DNA of 14,529 nt from UBA11891 sp965658355 (GCA_965658355.1 CBFHRX010000034.1:1-14529), one strand, 5' to 3'. Shown: positions 1-6,890, numbered from the stretch's first letter. The notes: generated from the sequence alone by a model not told the origin. Numbers and translations: made by a program.

Positions 1-585
1 CGTGATTTTGATGGCGCCAGCATTTCCCTGAAGCCCATAACGGACTGTTTCGGTTAATGAATTCAATACCTCTACATCAACAATATCATCAAAAGGAACA
101 GGAGGGTAATAACTCCAAAGTGGAATCCCGCGTTCTTGTGCATCTAAAACAGCTTGGTCTGGGATTTCATAAATCTGTCCATCTACAATAAAAAGGGGAA
201 TCGTTTTGGTATTATTCAGTGAATTTGAAGCGCGTAACTGGATAAATCCAGTAGCTGGATTGACCCTTTGTGCGCCACCAATACGAGTTTGTATAGCATC
301 AATTAGATTGAGTGCATTGGTCTTGATTCCATATTTATTAAGACCCATTTTTTGCCAACGGATACTTTCCCGTATAGAATCTATTTCAAAAGGGCTGTAT
401 TCCTTTGGATTAAAAATAATCGTTGCACCGCCTTTTTTTATTTCCAAAGAAATTAAAGAATCCTCTACTAAAACAACTTCATCAAGATTCACGCCTACTA
501 AAGAATCTTTGGCTTCTTGAGCCACTACAGTAAGTCCTATTAGCAAGACTATTTTTACCAAAAAGCCCCTCATTACTTTTCCCAT
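1..585 (-). CDS. Secreted TonB-dependent receptor plug-like protein, partial at the window edge
   Basis: The reading frame is open from the ATG at 585 to base 1, giving 195 residues with the C-terminus missing. Residues 1-22 look like a signal peptide (MGKVMRGFLVKIVLLIGLTV, then VAQ). A second in-frame ATG at 573 (MRGFLV) is an equally plausible start. Residues 33-41 (NLDEVVLVE) resemble the TonB-box motif that precedes plug domains in Bacteroidota receptors. Residues 92-195 look like a plug: a LIDAI segment, then PLFIVDG (130-136), DIVDVEVLNS (167-176), VRYGLQGNAGAIKIT (181-195). Plugs normally show V.R.G near the start, P.yiVDG in the middle and a.YG..a..GvI.i.T at the end. The first part fits poorly and the last two fit well. 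It may be the start of an outer-membrane receptor, or a standalone plug-only protein, since the plug is almost complete at the cut. Plug homology is inferred from motifs; the substrate is unknown. Confidence 0.75.
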   Translation of the reverse strand, partial: MGKVMRGFLVKIVLLIGLTVVAQEAKDSLVGVNLDEVVLVEDSLISLEIKKGGATIIFNPKEYSPFEIDSIRESIRWQKMGLNKYGIKTNALNLIDAIQTRIGGAQRVNPATGFIQLRASNSLNNTKTIPLFIVDGQIYEIPDQAVLDAQERGIPLWSYYPPVPFDDIVDVEVLNSLTETVRYGLQGNAGAIKIT

Positions 586-678
586 TTTTAGCTCTTTTTA
601 TGTACAAAGTTTTGAAAATATTTTTCAAATATGAAACTTATTCTTCACTAAAGACTGCCTTTTTAGATCCCCTGTGAA

Positions 679-714
679 ATACAAAAAGCCCTTACTGTGA
701 AGGGCTTTTTGTAT
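679..714 (-). terminator. Strong intrinsic terminator, perfect 15-bp stem
   Basis: The arms at 679-693 and 700-714 are exact reverse complements around a six-base loop (694-699). The core is AGCCCTT/AAGGGCT flanked by A and T runs. The outer A/T pairs supply a U-rich run in either direction, so the site can stop transcription on both strands. It lies 18 bases past the stop of the minus-strand gene 732-1664 and before the minus-strand gene starting at 585. Its main job is therefore probably to end the upstream transcript. Confidence 0.9.
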
Positions 715-731
715 CTACAAGCGGCTCCTTA

Positions 732-1664
732 TTACTTCGGCAATTGCGCTGGATTGTAATAGTACAATTCCTGAATAATTAAGCCTTCTTTATTAACGAC
801 AATTTGCGAATGTTGTGTGCTCTTTTTGATGTTTCCTGATTTTTTATTTTTAACCGTTAGATCCCACCAGGATATTATGGTTTTATTCTCCGTGCCTTCA
901 TATTCAAAAAGATCAGGATAACCGCTCTCTGTAACATTTAAGACTTCGTAATTTTTATAAAATTCCTTCAAATTTGCGATTTCTTCATCTGGTGAAATTG
1001 AGGAATCTAATTCTGTATTCATCGCATCTGAGATGCGGGCGTTATCTGCATATAAAGCACGCATCGCCTCTAGGTCTCCTGTATGGATATAAGCATAAAG
1101 CAAACGGGCTTTTGCAATCATAGGGTGGTCTTTATAGATAACACCATTTTTTCTCGTTCCGTAGGCATCATAGGCTTTTTGCCACTTCAATTGACTATCT
1201 GATACCGCAATCCACTGTATCTTCTTTCCGTCTTTAGTAAGGTAAAAAGTTTCATCTCTGGGCATTTGCAAACGATAGCCTGTATTCTTATCAATTCCTT
1301 TTAAAACTTTATAGGTGTATACAAAAACCCCGTCTCCACCTTTAAATTCCATCGCATCTGAATACGCTTTTCCCCTGTCTTCGATAGAGAAATTGATCAT
1401 GTTTTTACTAAAGTAATTGGAACGTCCAATAAGTTCGTCTAATTCTTTTCGCTTGGGTTGCATTCTATTTTGAGGCCACCATTTAAAATCATCGGTAACC
1501 AGAGAACGCAATGTTTCTTCGTCTCCAGCAACAAATGCTTTGTGAAATTGGTCCACTATAGAAATAGCCGGATGCTCTTCATAGATTGTTCCGCTTTTCT
1601 TTTTTTGCTGTGCTGAGAGTGCAAGGGGTAGGGCCAGAAGAGCGGCCCAAATTAGGTTCTTCAT
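732..1664 (-). CDS. Secreted protein with two tandem NTF2/SnoaL-like domains
   Basis: The product is 310 residues with a clear signal peptide (1-18, MKNLIWAALLALPLALSA, probable cut before QQKKK). The mature part has two similar halves. The first opens GTIYEEHPAI (25-34) and runs FHKAFVAGDEETLRSLVTDD. The second opens GVIYKDHPMI (174-183) and runs YAYIHTGDLEAMRALYADNA. Both then show the pattern of an NTF2-like cone fold: helix, 'GD.E.lr.L..D.' turn, and later aromatic-rich strands (WIAVSDSQ near 151-158; ISWWDLTV in the second half). Such proteins are usually annotated as nuclear transport factor 2 family, which covers ligand-binding and enzyme folds, so the activity cannot be assigned. It stands alone between a candidate promoter upstream and a strong terminator downstream. 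The tandem arrangement is seen directly; the fold is inferred. Confidence 0.8.
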   Translation of the reverse strand: MKNLIWAALLALPLALSAQQKKKSGTIYEEHPAISIVDQFHKAFVAGDEETLRSLVTDDFKWWPQNRMQPKRKELDELIGRSNYFSKNMINFSIEDRGKAYSDAMEFKGGDGVFVYTYKVLKGIDKNTGYRLQMPRDETFYLTKDGKKIQWIAVSDSQLKWQKAYDAYGTRKNGVIYKDHPMIAKARLLYAYIHTGDLEAMRALYADNARISDAMNTELDSSISPDEEIANLKEFYKNYEVLNVTESGYPDLFEYEGTENKTIISWWDLTVKNKKSGNIKKSTQHSQIVVNKEGLIIQELYYYNPAQLPK

Positions 1665-1687
1665 TTTTATAGGGTTTATGGTTCCCT

Positions 1688-1719
1688 TAAATATAACACA
1701 ATTTTATTTTGGAAGCCAA
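1688..1719 (-). promoter_or_regulatory. Candidate Bacteroidota-type promoter for the gene starting at 1664
   Basis: On the minus strand a TTGG element (1716-1719) is followed after 20 bases by TATATTTA (1688-1695), which matches the TAnnTTTG -7 consensus at all but the last fixed position. The element ends 23 bases before the ATG at 1664, giving a short leader. This is a consensus match only, and AT-rich DNA yields chance hits. Confidence 0.4.
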
Positions 1720-1852
1720 TGGACCTTTTCCTAAACTACGTATATCCAAAAATACAGGGCGATTCTACTTTGTAGAATACTGTAAAAATTTTCAGCAAGA
1801 GAGATTCAGACAGCCTGAAAAGGCACAAAAAAATGGTATTCAAGAGAGCTGT

Positions 1853-2224
1853 TTAGGGAAGCAGTGACTCGTCTCTTTCTATCATCAGTATAGCTGATTG
1901 CGGAACGATATAATATTTATCTCCCTTGTATTGCACTTCATAGGAACTGCTCTGAAGGAACACTGCTAGGTCTCCTTCTTTGACCTGAAGGGGAAGGTAG
2001 TTTACTTTTTCTTTATCGGGCTTCCATTCCTCTTCAATATCCAATTGTGTTGGGATTGGATATCCAGGGCCTGATTTTACAACATAACCATATTGAACTT
2101 TTTCTTTTTCTCGAATCCCTGGAGGCAAGTACAAACCACTCTCTGTTCGTTCCGATTCTTTTCTAGGCTTGACCAAAACCCGATCTCCAATTACATGAAT
2201 ATTTCCCAAATTAACGTGCCCCAT
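1853..2224 (-). CDS. GroES-like co-chaperone (Cpn10 family), variant not adjacent to groEL
   Basis: The product is 123 residues, longer than the usual 95-100 of GroES. The N-terminal strand 'IHVIGDRVLVKP' (9-20) matches the Cpn10 opening (i.PL.DRVlvk). It is followed by the mobile-loop region ESERTESGLYLPPG (23-36), then a glycine-rich segment YGYVVKSGPG (45-54), VKEGDLAVFL (81-90), and the closing strand YYIVPQSAILMIE (104-116). The GroEL-binding hydrophobic tripeptide, IVL in E. coli GroES, appears as LYL (31-33). The extra length lies mostly at 53-80, where the roof loop of GroES would be. No groEL is in the window. Flavobacteria normally also carry a standard groES beside groEL, so this is probably a second, divergent co-chaperone. 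Whether it binds GroEL is an inference. Its own promoter lies just upstream. Confidence 0.85.
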   Translation of the reverse strand: MGHVNLGNIHVIGDRVLVKPRKESERTESGLYLPPGIREKEKVQYGYVVKSGPGYPIPTQLDIEEEWKPDKEKVNYLPLQVKEGDLAVFLQSSSYEVQYKGDKYYIVPQSAILMIERDESLLP

Positions 2225-2243
2225 TGTTTCTTTATTATAAACA

Positions 2244-2251
2244 CAAAGATA
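2244..2251 (-). promoter_or_regulatory. -7 promoter element TATCTTTG for the GroES-like gene
   Basis: The minus strand reads TATCTTTG, a full match to the Bacteroidota -7 consensus TAnnTTTG. Nineteen bases upstream is TTTA, one mismatch from the -33 TTTG. The element ends 19 bases before the ATG at 2224, so the leader would be very short. No heat-shock CIRCE repeat is seen next to it. Confidence 0.6.
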
Positions 2252-2302
2252 TCGTCAAATGCACTTTTTTTAAACTAAAATCTTGGCTCTTTTCAATAGG
2301 TA

Positions 2303-2327
2303 AAAGTGCTACAGAAAACGAGCATTT
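2303..2327 (-). terminator. Weak candidate terminator after the LLM monooxygenase gene
   Basis: On the minus strand AAATGCT (2321-2327) can pair with AGCA-C-TTT (2303-2310), with a bulged C and a ten-base loop, a few bases past the stop at 2333. There is only a four-base T run and the stem is AT-rich. It is a weak call, listed because the gap otherwise has no stop signal before the GroES-like promoter. Confidence 0.25.
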
Positions 2328-2332
2328 ACTCC

Positions 2333-3385
2333 TTAGCTGTGCTCACTGATTACTTGAAGTTTTTCCAGAACAAGAGGTTTTACCTTTGTGGCAATCCGCT
2401 CAAAAGAGCGCATTAATTGATCATGAGAAAGTCCTGCGTTGTCCATTTGGAAGGTAAAACGAGACAACCCACCTAGAGCTTGACTGTGTTGTACTATTTT
2501 ATCGGCCACTTCCTCGGCATCCGCCACTAATAGTGCCCCCAAACGTCCATTTTGAGAATCAAATCTACTCCGGGTAACAGGGGGCCAACCGCGTTCCTTC
2601 CCTATTCGAGTAAAGGTTTCTGCATAGCCTGGGAAATAATCGGCCACCGCATCCTCTTTAGTATCCGCTACATAACCGAGAGAATGAATCCCTACTTTTA
2701 ATTCTTCTGGGCTAAAGCCTGCTGCTGCCCCTGCTTTCCGATATAAGGCCACTAAAGGTGCAAAACGATGGGTCTCTCCTCCAATTATGGCAATCATGAG
2801 TGGCAAGCCCAAGCGTCCGGCTCTGACAAAAGAAGCAGGAGTCCCCCCAACACCTACCCATACAGGAAGGGTGTCTTGATAGGGTCTTGGTGTGATCTTC
2901 TGAGCTTGTAAGGGAGCTCTGTATTTTCCTTCCCAAGTCACTATCTCTTGTGCTCGTATCTGTAATAATAGATTCAGTTTTTCTTCGAATAAAGCATCAT
3001 AGTCCTCAAATTGATATCCAAAAAGAGGAAAAGACTCAGAGAATGAACCCCGCCCTACTACGACTCCTGCTCGCCCTTTGGAGATCAAATCTAAGCTTGC
3101 GTAGTTTTGAAAGACACGAACCGGATCGGCAGCACTAAGAACAGCAACTGCACTTGTAAGTTTAATGCGCTGAGTACGTGCAGCAGCAGCGGCTAACAAT
3201 ACATGGGGAGCTGAATCTAAAAACTCATCCCGATGGTGTTCCCCAATACCAAATACATCTAAGCCTACTCGATCTGCATATTCAATTCGCTCTAATAGTT
3301 GATCAACAGCTAAAGCCCTGTCTTTTGAAGTAGGCAATCCATACCGAATATCAACCCCTGCAAAACTATCTATTCCTATTTCCAT
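2333..3385 (-). CDS. LLM-class flavin-dependent oxidoreductase (luciferase-like monooxygenase)
   Basis: The product is 350 residues from the chosen start, the usual size for this TIM-barrel family. Members use reduced FMN or F420 to oxidise organic substrates. Landmarks are the first strand MEIGIDSFA, then VFGIGEHHRDEF (44-55), which carries the GEHH motif typical of the group closest to bacterial luciferase. These are followed by LTSAVAVLSAADPVRVFQ, GRAGVVVGRGS and LPVWVGVGGTP (flavin phosphate side). The open frame runs back to an ATG at 3466, but I place the start at 3385. A full TATCTTTG promoter element lies at 3404-3411, inside the longer version. AAAGAAGG sits directly before this ATG, and family members begin at this strand. 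No substrate-specific neighbour is present: it stands between the GroES-like gene and a divergent lipoprotein gene. It could be an alkanal monooxygenase-like enzyme; the substrate is unknown. Confidence 0.93.
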   Translation of the reverse strand: MEIGIDSFAGVDIRYGLPTSKDRALAVDQLLERIEYADRVGLDVFGIGEHHRDEFLDSAPHVLLAAAAARTQRIKLTSAVAVLSAADPVRVFQNYASLDLISKGRAGVVVGRGSFSESFPLFGYQFEDYDALFEEKLNLLLQIRAQEIVTWEGKYRAPLQAQKITPRPYQDTLPVWVGVGGTPASFVRAGRLGLPLMIAIIGGETHRFAPLVALYRKAGAAAGFSPEELKVGIHSLGYVADTKEDAVADYFPGYAETFTRIGKERGWPPVTRSRFDSQNGRLGALLVADAEEVADKIVQHSQALGGLSRFTFQMDNAGLSHDQLMRSFERIATKVKPLVLEKLQVISEHS

Positions 3386-3403
3386 CCTTCTTTTTCTTTT
3401 GCC

Positions 3404-3411
3404 CAAAGATA
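3404..3411 (-). promoter_or_regulatory. -7 promoter element TATCTTTG for the LLM monooxygenase gene
   Basis: The minus strand reads TATCTTTG, identical to the element before the GroES-like gene, 18 bases before the ATG at 3385. A purine-rich GAAAAAGAAGG fills the leader. No convincing -33 TTTG is seen at the expected distance. The site supports the internal start over the ATG at 3466. Confidence 0.6.
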
Positions 3412-3451
3412 CGGCACAAAAAAAACCATTTATTAATTTATTATTCAAATA

Positions 3452-3484
3452 TTTACGCACTCCCAAGGAATTGAATTAATTTTA
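3452..3484 (+). promoter_or_regulatory. Candidate promoter for the plus-strand lipoprotein pair
   Basis: TTTA (3452-3455) is followed after 21 bases by TAATTTTA (3477-3484), one mismatch from TAnnTTTG, ending 24 bases before the ATG at 3509. It lies in the divergent gap shared with the LLM gene. The region is very AT-rich, so the match is weak evidence. Confidence 0.35.
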
Positions 3485-3508
3485 ACTGTTCTTCTTAACT
3501 ACAATTGT

Positions 3509-4075
3509 ATGCTAAAATTTAGCCGTTTCGGATTGGTGCTATTCGCCCTGGGTATAATGAGTTGCACAAAAAAGCTTGAACAAGATATTACGGACTTGAA
3601 GACACAACTTGAAGCTATCAACATAGAACTGGCAAGTATGAAATCTTCAAAAGCAGATTTGGATCGAATTATTGCCGATTTACAAAGCGCAAATGCAGAT
3701 TTTGAAGCCTTATACGACAGTGCATTTATAGGATGCTGGTATACCTTAAACTCGGCTTTACAGGGAACCGCTACTGAAATTCAAATATATCCCGGAGGGG
3801 TAGGCTCATTAGATTTTGGCGGGGGTGTTTATCAAATTTTTTCTTGGAGTGAAGTTGATGAAACCACTGTTTTTCACTTTGGAGATGTCCTTTATTGTAG
3901 CTGTTTTGGGATTGACTATAATTTCGTCATGGACAGTGCTCAAATTTTATACGGTGAAATGTTTGATCAAGATCACTATCCTAGCATAGAAAGAACCGCA
4001 AACAATACCGAATATTTTACCCTTTCCGACTGGGAAGAATTTACGATTACTTTTGATAGATGTATACTCAATTAA
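3509..4075 (+). CDS. Lipoprotein with N-terminal coiled coil, function unknown
   Basis: The product is 188 residues. A short hydrophobic leader ends in LGIMSC, with Cys19 as the probable lipidated residue, so it should be exported and anchored by a lipid. Residues 20-70 form a clear heptad-like coiled coil (KKLEQDITDLKTQLEAINIE and onward to ADLQSANADFEALYDS). This could serve as a trimerising or spacer stalk. The remainder (about 72-188) is predicted to be mostly beta-strand and rich in aromatic and acidic residues. It has GCWYTL at 74-79 and several cysteines (including CSC and RC near the end), which may pair in the periplasm. I do not recognise this domain; the strand-rich pattern after 'GCWYT' resembles small lipocalin-like lipoproteins only loosely. 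It ends 7 bases before the ATG of the CAP-domain lipoprotein, so the two are probably co-transcribed and may work at the same surface. Confidence 0.75.
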   Translation: MLKFSRFGLVLFALGIMSCTKKLEQDITDLKTQLEAINIELASMKSSKADLDRIIADLQSANADFEALYDSAFIGCWYTLNSALQGTATEIQIYPGGVGSLDFGGGVYQIFSWSEVDETTVFHFGDVLYCSCFGIDYNFVMDSAQILYGEMFDQDHYPSIERTANNTEYFTLSDWEEFTITFDRCILN

Positions 4076-4082
4076 TATTGAC

Positions 4083-4613
4083 ATGAAAAACATATGCTTT
4101 ACGTTCGTGATTTTCTTTTTCTTCAACTGTACAAAAGAAGAGGCAACCGCTAACAGTGCTACTAACTTGACAGCTAATGATAAAGCTGCGGCTCTTAAAA
4201 TTCATAATGACGCCCGTGCTGATGTAGGGGTCGCAGCCCTACAATGGTCTGATGCCCTAGCTGCTGATGCGGCTAAGTGGGCCCTTAATTTAGCCAAACA
4301 AGACCGCATGTATCATTCTGATAACGAACAACGAAGCGGGCAAGGAGAAAACCTCTACATGACCACTGCAACGGATCGTGAGGAATCAGGCAAAAATGCG
4401 TCTCAGGCGTGGTATGACGAAATCCAACTGTATACCTACTCCCCTATTGGATCTGGACAAAACAATTTTAGCGCCATCGGTCATTACACTCAAATGGTAT
4501 GGGAATCGACCACTCAAGTAGGAATGGCCCTTGCAGTCTCAGAATCTGGCGCTACTTATGTAGTAGCCCGCTACAGCCCTGCAGGGAATTATATAGGCGA
4601 AACACCTTATTAA
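4083..4613 (+). CDS. CAP/SCP (PR-1-like) domain lipoprotein
   Basis: The product is 176 residues from the ATG at 4083. An earlier in-frame ATG at 4053 overlaps the previous gene and would spoil the leader. The leader MKNICFTFVIFFFFNC gives a lipobox-like end with Cys16. The CAP domain fills residues 33-176: HNDAR (41-45), LQWSDALAADAAKWA, YHSD, GQGENLY, AWYDEI (109-114), GHYTQMVWEST (133-143) and VARYSPAGNYIGETPY (161-176). The classical CAP tetrad is complete: His78, Glu89, Glu113, His134. GHYTQMVWEST fits the CRISP/PR-1 signature 1; signature 2 fits except that its Cys is Ala162. No cysteine remains apart from the leader, so the disulphides of eukaryotic members are absent. Eukaryotic relatives bind sterols or other lipids, and bacterial roles are mostly unknown. 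It is paired with the upstream coiled-coil lipoprotein and followed by a strong terminator. Confidence 0.92.
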   Translation: MKNICFTFVIFFFFNCTKEEATANSATNLTANDKAAALKIHNDARADVGVAALQWSDALAADAAKWALNLAKQDRMYHSDNEQRSGQGENLYMTTATDREESGKNASQAWYDEIQLYTYSPIGSGQNNFSAIGHYTQMVWESTTQVGMALAVSESGATYVVARYSPAGNYIGETPY

Positions 4614-4645
4614 AAAAAAGTGCCTCTACAGAGGCAATTTTTTTT
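4612..4645. terminator. Bidirectional terminator between convergent genes
   Basis: TGCCTCT (4621-4627) pairs with AGAGGCA (4630-4636), in practice a GCCTC/GAGGC stem with a tight TACA loop. The stem is flanked by eight A (4612-4619) and eight T (4638-4645). Read from the left it ends the CAP lipoprotein transcript; read from the right it ends the SulP/carbonic anhydrase transcript (stop at 4651). It overlaps the CAP gene's stop codon. Confidence 0.9.
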
Positions 4646-4650
4646 GGGTC

Positions 4651-5277
4651 TTACAGGAAATTTACCGCTCCTGAACCTACATCGTAAATAGCACCGGCTA
4701 TCGCAACCTCCCCCGATTCTACAAGGGTGTTGATCACAGGGCTCTCTTTTTTGATTTTAGCGATTGTATCATGAACGTTTTTCTCTGTCACTAAATCAAC
4801 AAATTCTTTGTTTTTAGAAGATCTGTCTCCTTCATAGGAAACACTTTCTAAGACCCCGTCAAAGTTTTTTAACATCGCTGTTAGATTTCCTAATTCGACA
4901 TGGTCACAGGCACCCTTAATGGCACCACATGCAGTATGCCCTAATACAACGATCAATTTGGATCCGGCTACTTGACAGGCAAATTCCATACTTCCTAAAA
5001 TGTCCGTATTCACAAAGTTTCCAGCAATCCGAACATTGAAAATGTCTCCAATCCCTTGATCAAAGACAAGCTCTGAAGGGACTCTGGAATCAATACAGCC
5101 CAATACACAGGCAAAAGGGTATTGGCCACTACTTGTGTCTTGTACTTGACCTAATAAGTTTCTGTCGACCTCTTTATTTTCTAAAAAACGCTTGTTCCCC
5201 TCTTTTAAGAGGTTTAAGGCTTGCTCAGGATTTAAATTGTCCTGATCTATTTTTGTTAATGCTTTCATAGTTATCAT
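4651..5277 (-). CDS. Beta-class carbonic anhydrase
   Basis: The product is 208 residues, the normal length for a bacterial beta-carbonic anhydrase, which interconverts CO2 and bicarbonate with a zinc ion. The zinc ligands are visible: Cys61 and Asp63-Arg65 in CIDSR (61-65), and His114 and Cys117 in GHTACGA (113-119). IAGNFVNTDILGSMEFA (84-100) and the closing VAIAGAIYDVGSGAVNFL (191-208) are also typical. No signal peptide is seen, so it should be cytoplasmic. It starts 9 bases after the stop of the SulP transporter, so the two are co-transcribed. A second ATG at 5268 is possible. The arrangement suggests that it handles bicarbonate or CO2 linked to the transporter, for carboxylation reactions or pH control; that link is an inference from context. 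Confidence 0.96.
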   Translation of the reverse strand: MITMKALTKIDQDNLNPEQALNLLKEGNKRFLENKEVDRNLLGQVQDTSSGQYPFACVLGCIDSRVPSELVFDQGIGDIFNVRIAGNFVNTDILGSMEFACQVAGSKLIVVLGHTACGAIKGACDHVELGNLTAMLKNFDGVLESVSYEGDRSSKNKEFVDLVTEKNVHDTIAKIKKESPVINTLVESGEVAIAGAIYDVGSGAVNFL

Positions 5278-5286
5278 GTTATTCGT

Positions 5287-6876
5287 TTAGGCTGTTTTGC
5301 GAACAGGGTTGAAAAATTCAATAAAACTCGTTGGATTTTCTACTGTTCCCTTTTCTGAAATTAAGGTGATGTGTATCGCATCAAGTTTGGCTCTTTCAAT
5401 AAAATCTTCGAGTATTTCAATGATGTCATTGTCTAAATAACGAGTCGACCGTACATCAATTTCAAGAGAAGTCCCTTCCGGGATTGAATTGAGTTCATTC
5501 AAAATCGCCCCTTTATTGATGAATGTGACTTCTTCTGCCATTCTAATCTTAATACTCTTAATCTTGTCACCTGTCTTTTCCATATGCAGAAAATGTGAAT
5601 TCTGATAGCTTTTTATCAAGATGATGACGATCCCAACAGCCAGGCCCATTCCAATTCCGACCAATAGGTCTGTAAAGACAATTCCTAGGATTGTAATAAA
5701 ATAAGGCACGTATTGTTTCCACCCCAAAGCAATCATCTTTTTAAAAGTTGTTGGGTTGGCTAATTTATAGCCTACTATAAATAGAACAGCCGCCAAAACT
5801 GACAAAGGAATTTTATTTAGCAACTTTGGAATTAAAATCACAGAAATCAAAAGTAAGATCCCGTGAATAATCGCTGATAATTTTGAACGCCCACCCGACT
5901 GTATATTCGCTGAACTTCTAACGATCACTTGAGTAATAGGCAATCCTCCTATTAAACCTGAAAATATATTTCCGACCCCTTGTGCTAATAATTCACGGTT
6001 GGTGGGAGTGACGCGTTTGTATGGGTCCAATTTGTCAGTGGCTTCGACACAAAGAAGGGTTTCTAAACTTGCCACCAAGGCAATTGTAAAAGCAGTTACC
6101 CAAATTTGAGCTTCCCCAATCATCGCAAAATTAGGAAACGTAAATTGTCCAAAGAAGGAGCTCATATCTTTGGGTATTGGTACTTTTACCAAGCCACTAT
6201 CTGCAATCGCCCAGTAACTATTCCCTTTGGTAAATTCAAAAAACAATATCCCAATAACAACAGCCACTAAAGGCCCTTGTACCAATTGAAAAATTCGCGC
6301 TTTAGAGGCCAATACATTGCTCCATAACAATAGAATTCCCAGGGATACTAAGGCTATTAATGTCGCCCCAGGGCTTATATAATCTAAGGCATTGGTAATA
6401 CCTGAAAAGGTATTGGAGCCATCTGACTGGACAAACGAGAAGTCTCCTTCGGGGGCTTCATAGCCAAAGAAAATGGGAATCTGTTTTAGAATGATAATTA
6501 ATCCGATTCCCGATAACATTCCTTTGATAACAGAAGAAGGAAAGTAATATCCAATAATACCCGCCTTTAAAAGTCCAAAGGTCAATTGTATAACTCCTCC
6601 TAGAACCACTGCTAGTAAAAAGTTTTCAAATCCGCCTAAAGTACCTATTGCCGTTAAGACAATTGCAGCCAATCCAGCTGCTGGTCCACTTACCCCAATG
6701 TGAGATCCACTTAGTACACCGACTAATATTCCCCCCACTATTCCCGCTATTAAACCCGAAAATAAGGGCGCTCCACTGGCTAGAGCGATTCCAAGGCAAA
6801 GTGGCAGGGCCACAAAAAAGACAACGATACTGGCTGGTAGGTCTGACTTAATGTTTTGTGCAAATGATGTTTTCAT
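5287..6876 (-). CDS. SulP-family anion transporter with STAS domain, probable bicarbonate transporter
   Basis: The product is 529 residues. The membrane part (about 10-422) has many hydrophobic segments and SulP landmarks: SDLPASIVVFFVALPLCLGI (11-30), VSGPAAGLA (62-70), SLETLLCVEATDKLDP (270-285) and VIVRSSANIQSGGRSKLSA (317-335). A STAS domain follows at about 438-510 (LEIDVRSTRYLDNDIIEILE, 471-490). In STAS anti-sigma-antagonist proteins a phosphorylated Ser follows the Asp; here the equivalent stretch reads LDND, so that control site seems absent. SulP proteins carry sulfate, bicarbonate or other anions with sodium or proton. The directly following carbonic anhydrase favours bicarbonate, as in other SulP/carbonic anhydrase pairs, but sulfate cannot be excluded. 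No sulfate-assimilation gene is nearby. The small exported protein gene upstream and a 7-bp leader hairpin may belong to the same unit. Confidence 0.93.
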   Translation of the reverse strand: MKTSFAQNIKSDLPASIVVFFVALPLCLGIALASGAPLFSGLIAGIVGGILVGVLSGSHIGVSGPAAGLAAIVLTAIGTLGGFENFLLAVVLGGVIQLTFGLLKAGIIGYYFPSSVIKGMLSGIGLIIILKQIPIFFGYEAPEGDFSFVQSDGSNTFSGITNALDYISPGATLIALVSLGILLLWSNVLASKARIFQLVQGPLVAVVIGILFFEFTKGNSYWAIADSGLVKVPIPKDMSSFFGQFTFPNFAMIGEAQIWVTAFTIALVASLETLLCVEATDKLDPYKRVTPTNRELLAQGVGNIFSGLIGGLPITQVIVRSSANIQSGGRSKLSAIIHGILLLISVILIPKLLNKIPLSVLAAVLFIVGYKLANPTTFKKMIALGWKQYVPYFITILGIVFTDLLVGIGMGLAVGIVIILIKSYQNSHFLHMEKTGDKIKSIKIRMAEEVTFINKGAILNELNSIPEGTSLEIDVRSTRYLDNDIIEILEDFIERAKLDAIHITLISEKGTVENPTSFIEFFNPVRKTA

Positions 6877-6890
6877 TATAGGTCGTTTTA

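Noticed and set aside
206..520. Open frame on the plus strand opposite the plug-like gene
   Set aside because: The minus strand here has a signal peptide and plug motifs; the plus frame is an antisense shadow with no start signal or domain.
1762..1778. Inverted repeat ATTCTAC-TTT-GTAGAAT
   Set aside because: A 7-bp AT-rich stem with no T run and no clear promoter contact; it could be an upstream binding site for the gene at 1664 but is within chance expectation for AT-rich DNA.
1805..1852. Possible terminator after the GroES-like gene (TTCAG/CTGAA stem and a run of seven T on the minus strand)
   Set aside because: The T run comes before the stem, not after it, and the stem is only 5 bp; no stop signal is called here.
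3386..3466. N-terminal extension of the LLM monooxygenase to an ATG at 3466
   Set aside because: It would place the TATCTTTG promoter inside the coding region and adds a lysine/arginine-rich stretch that the family lacks.
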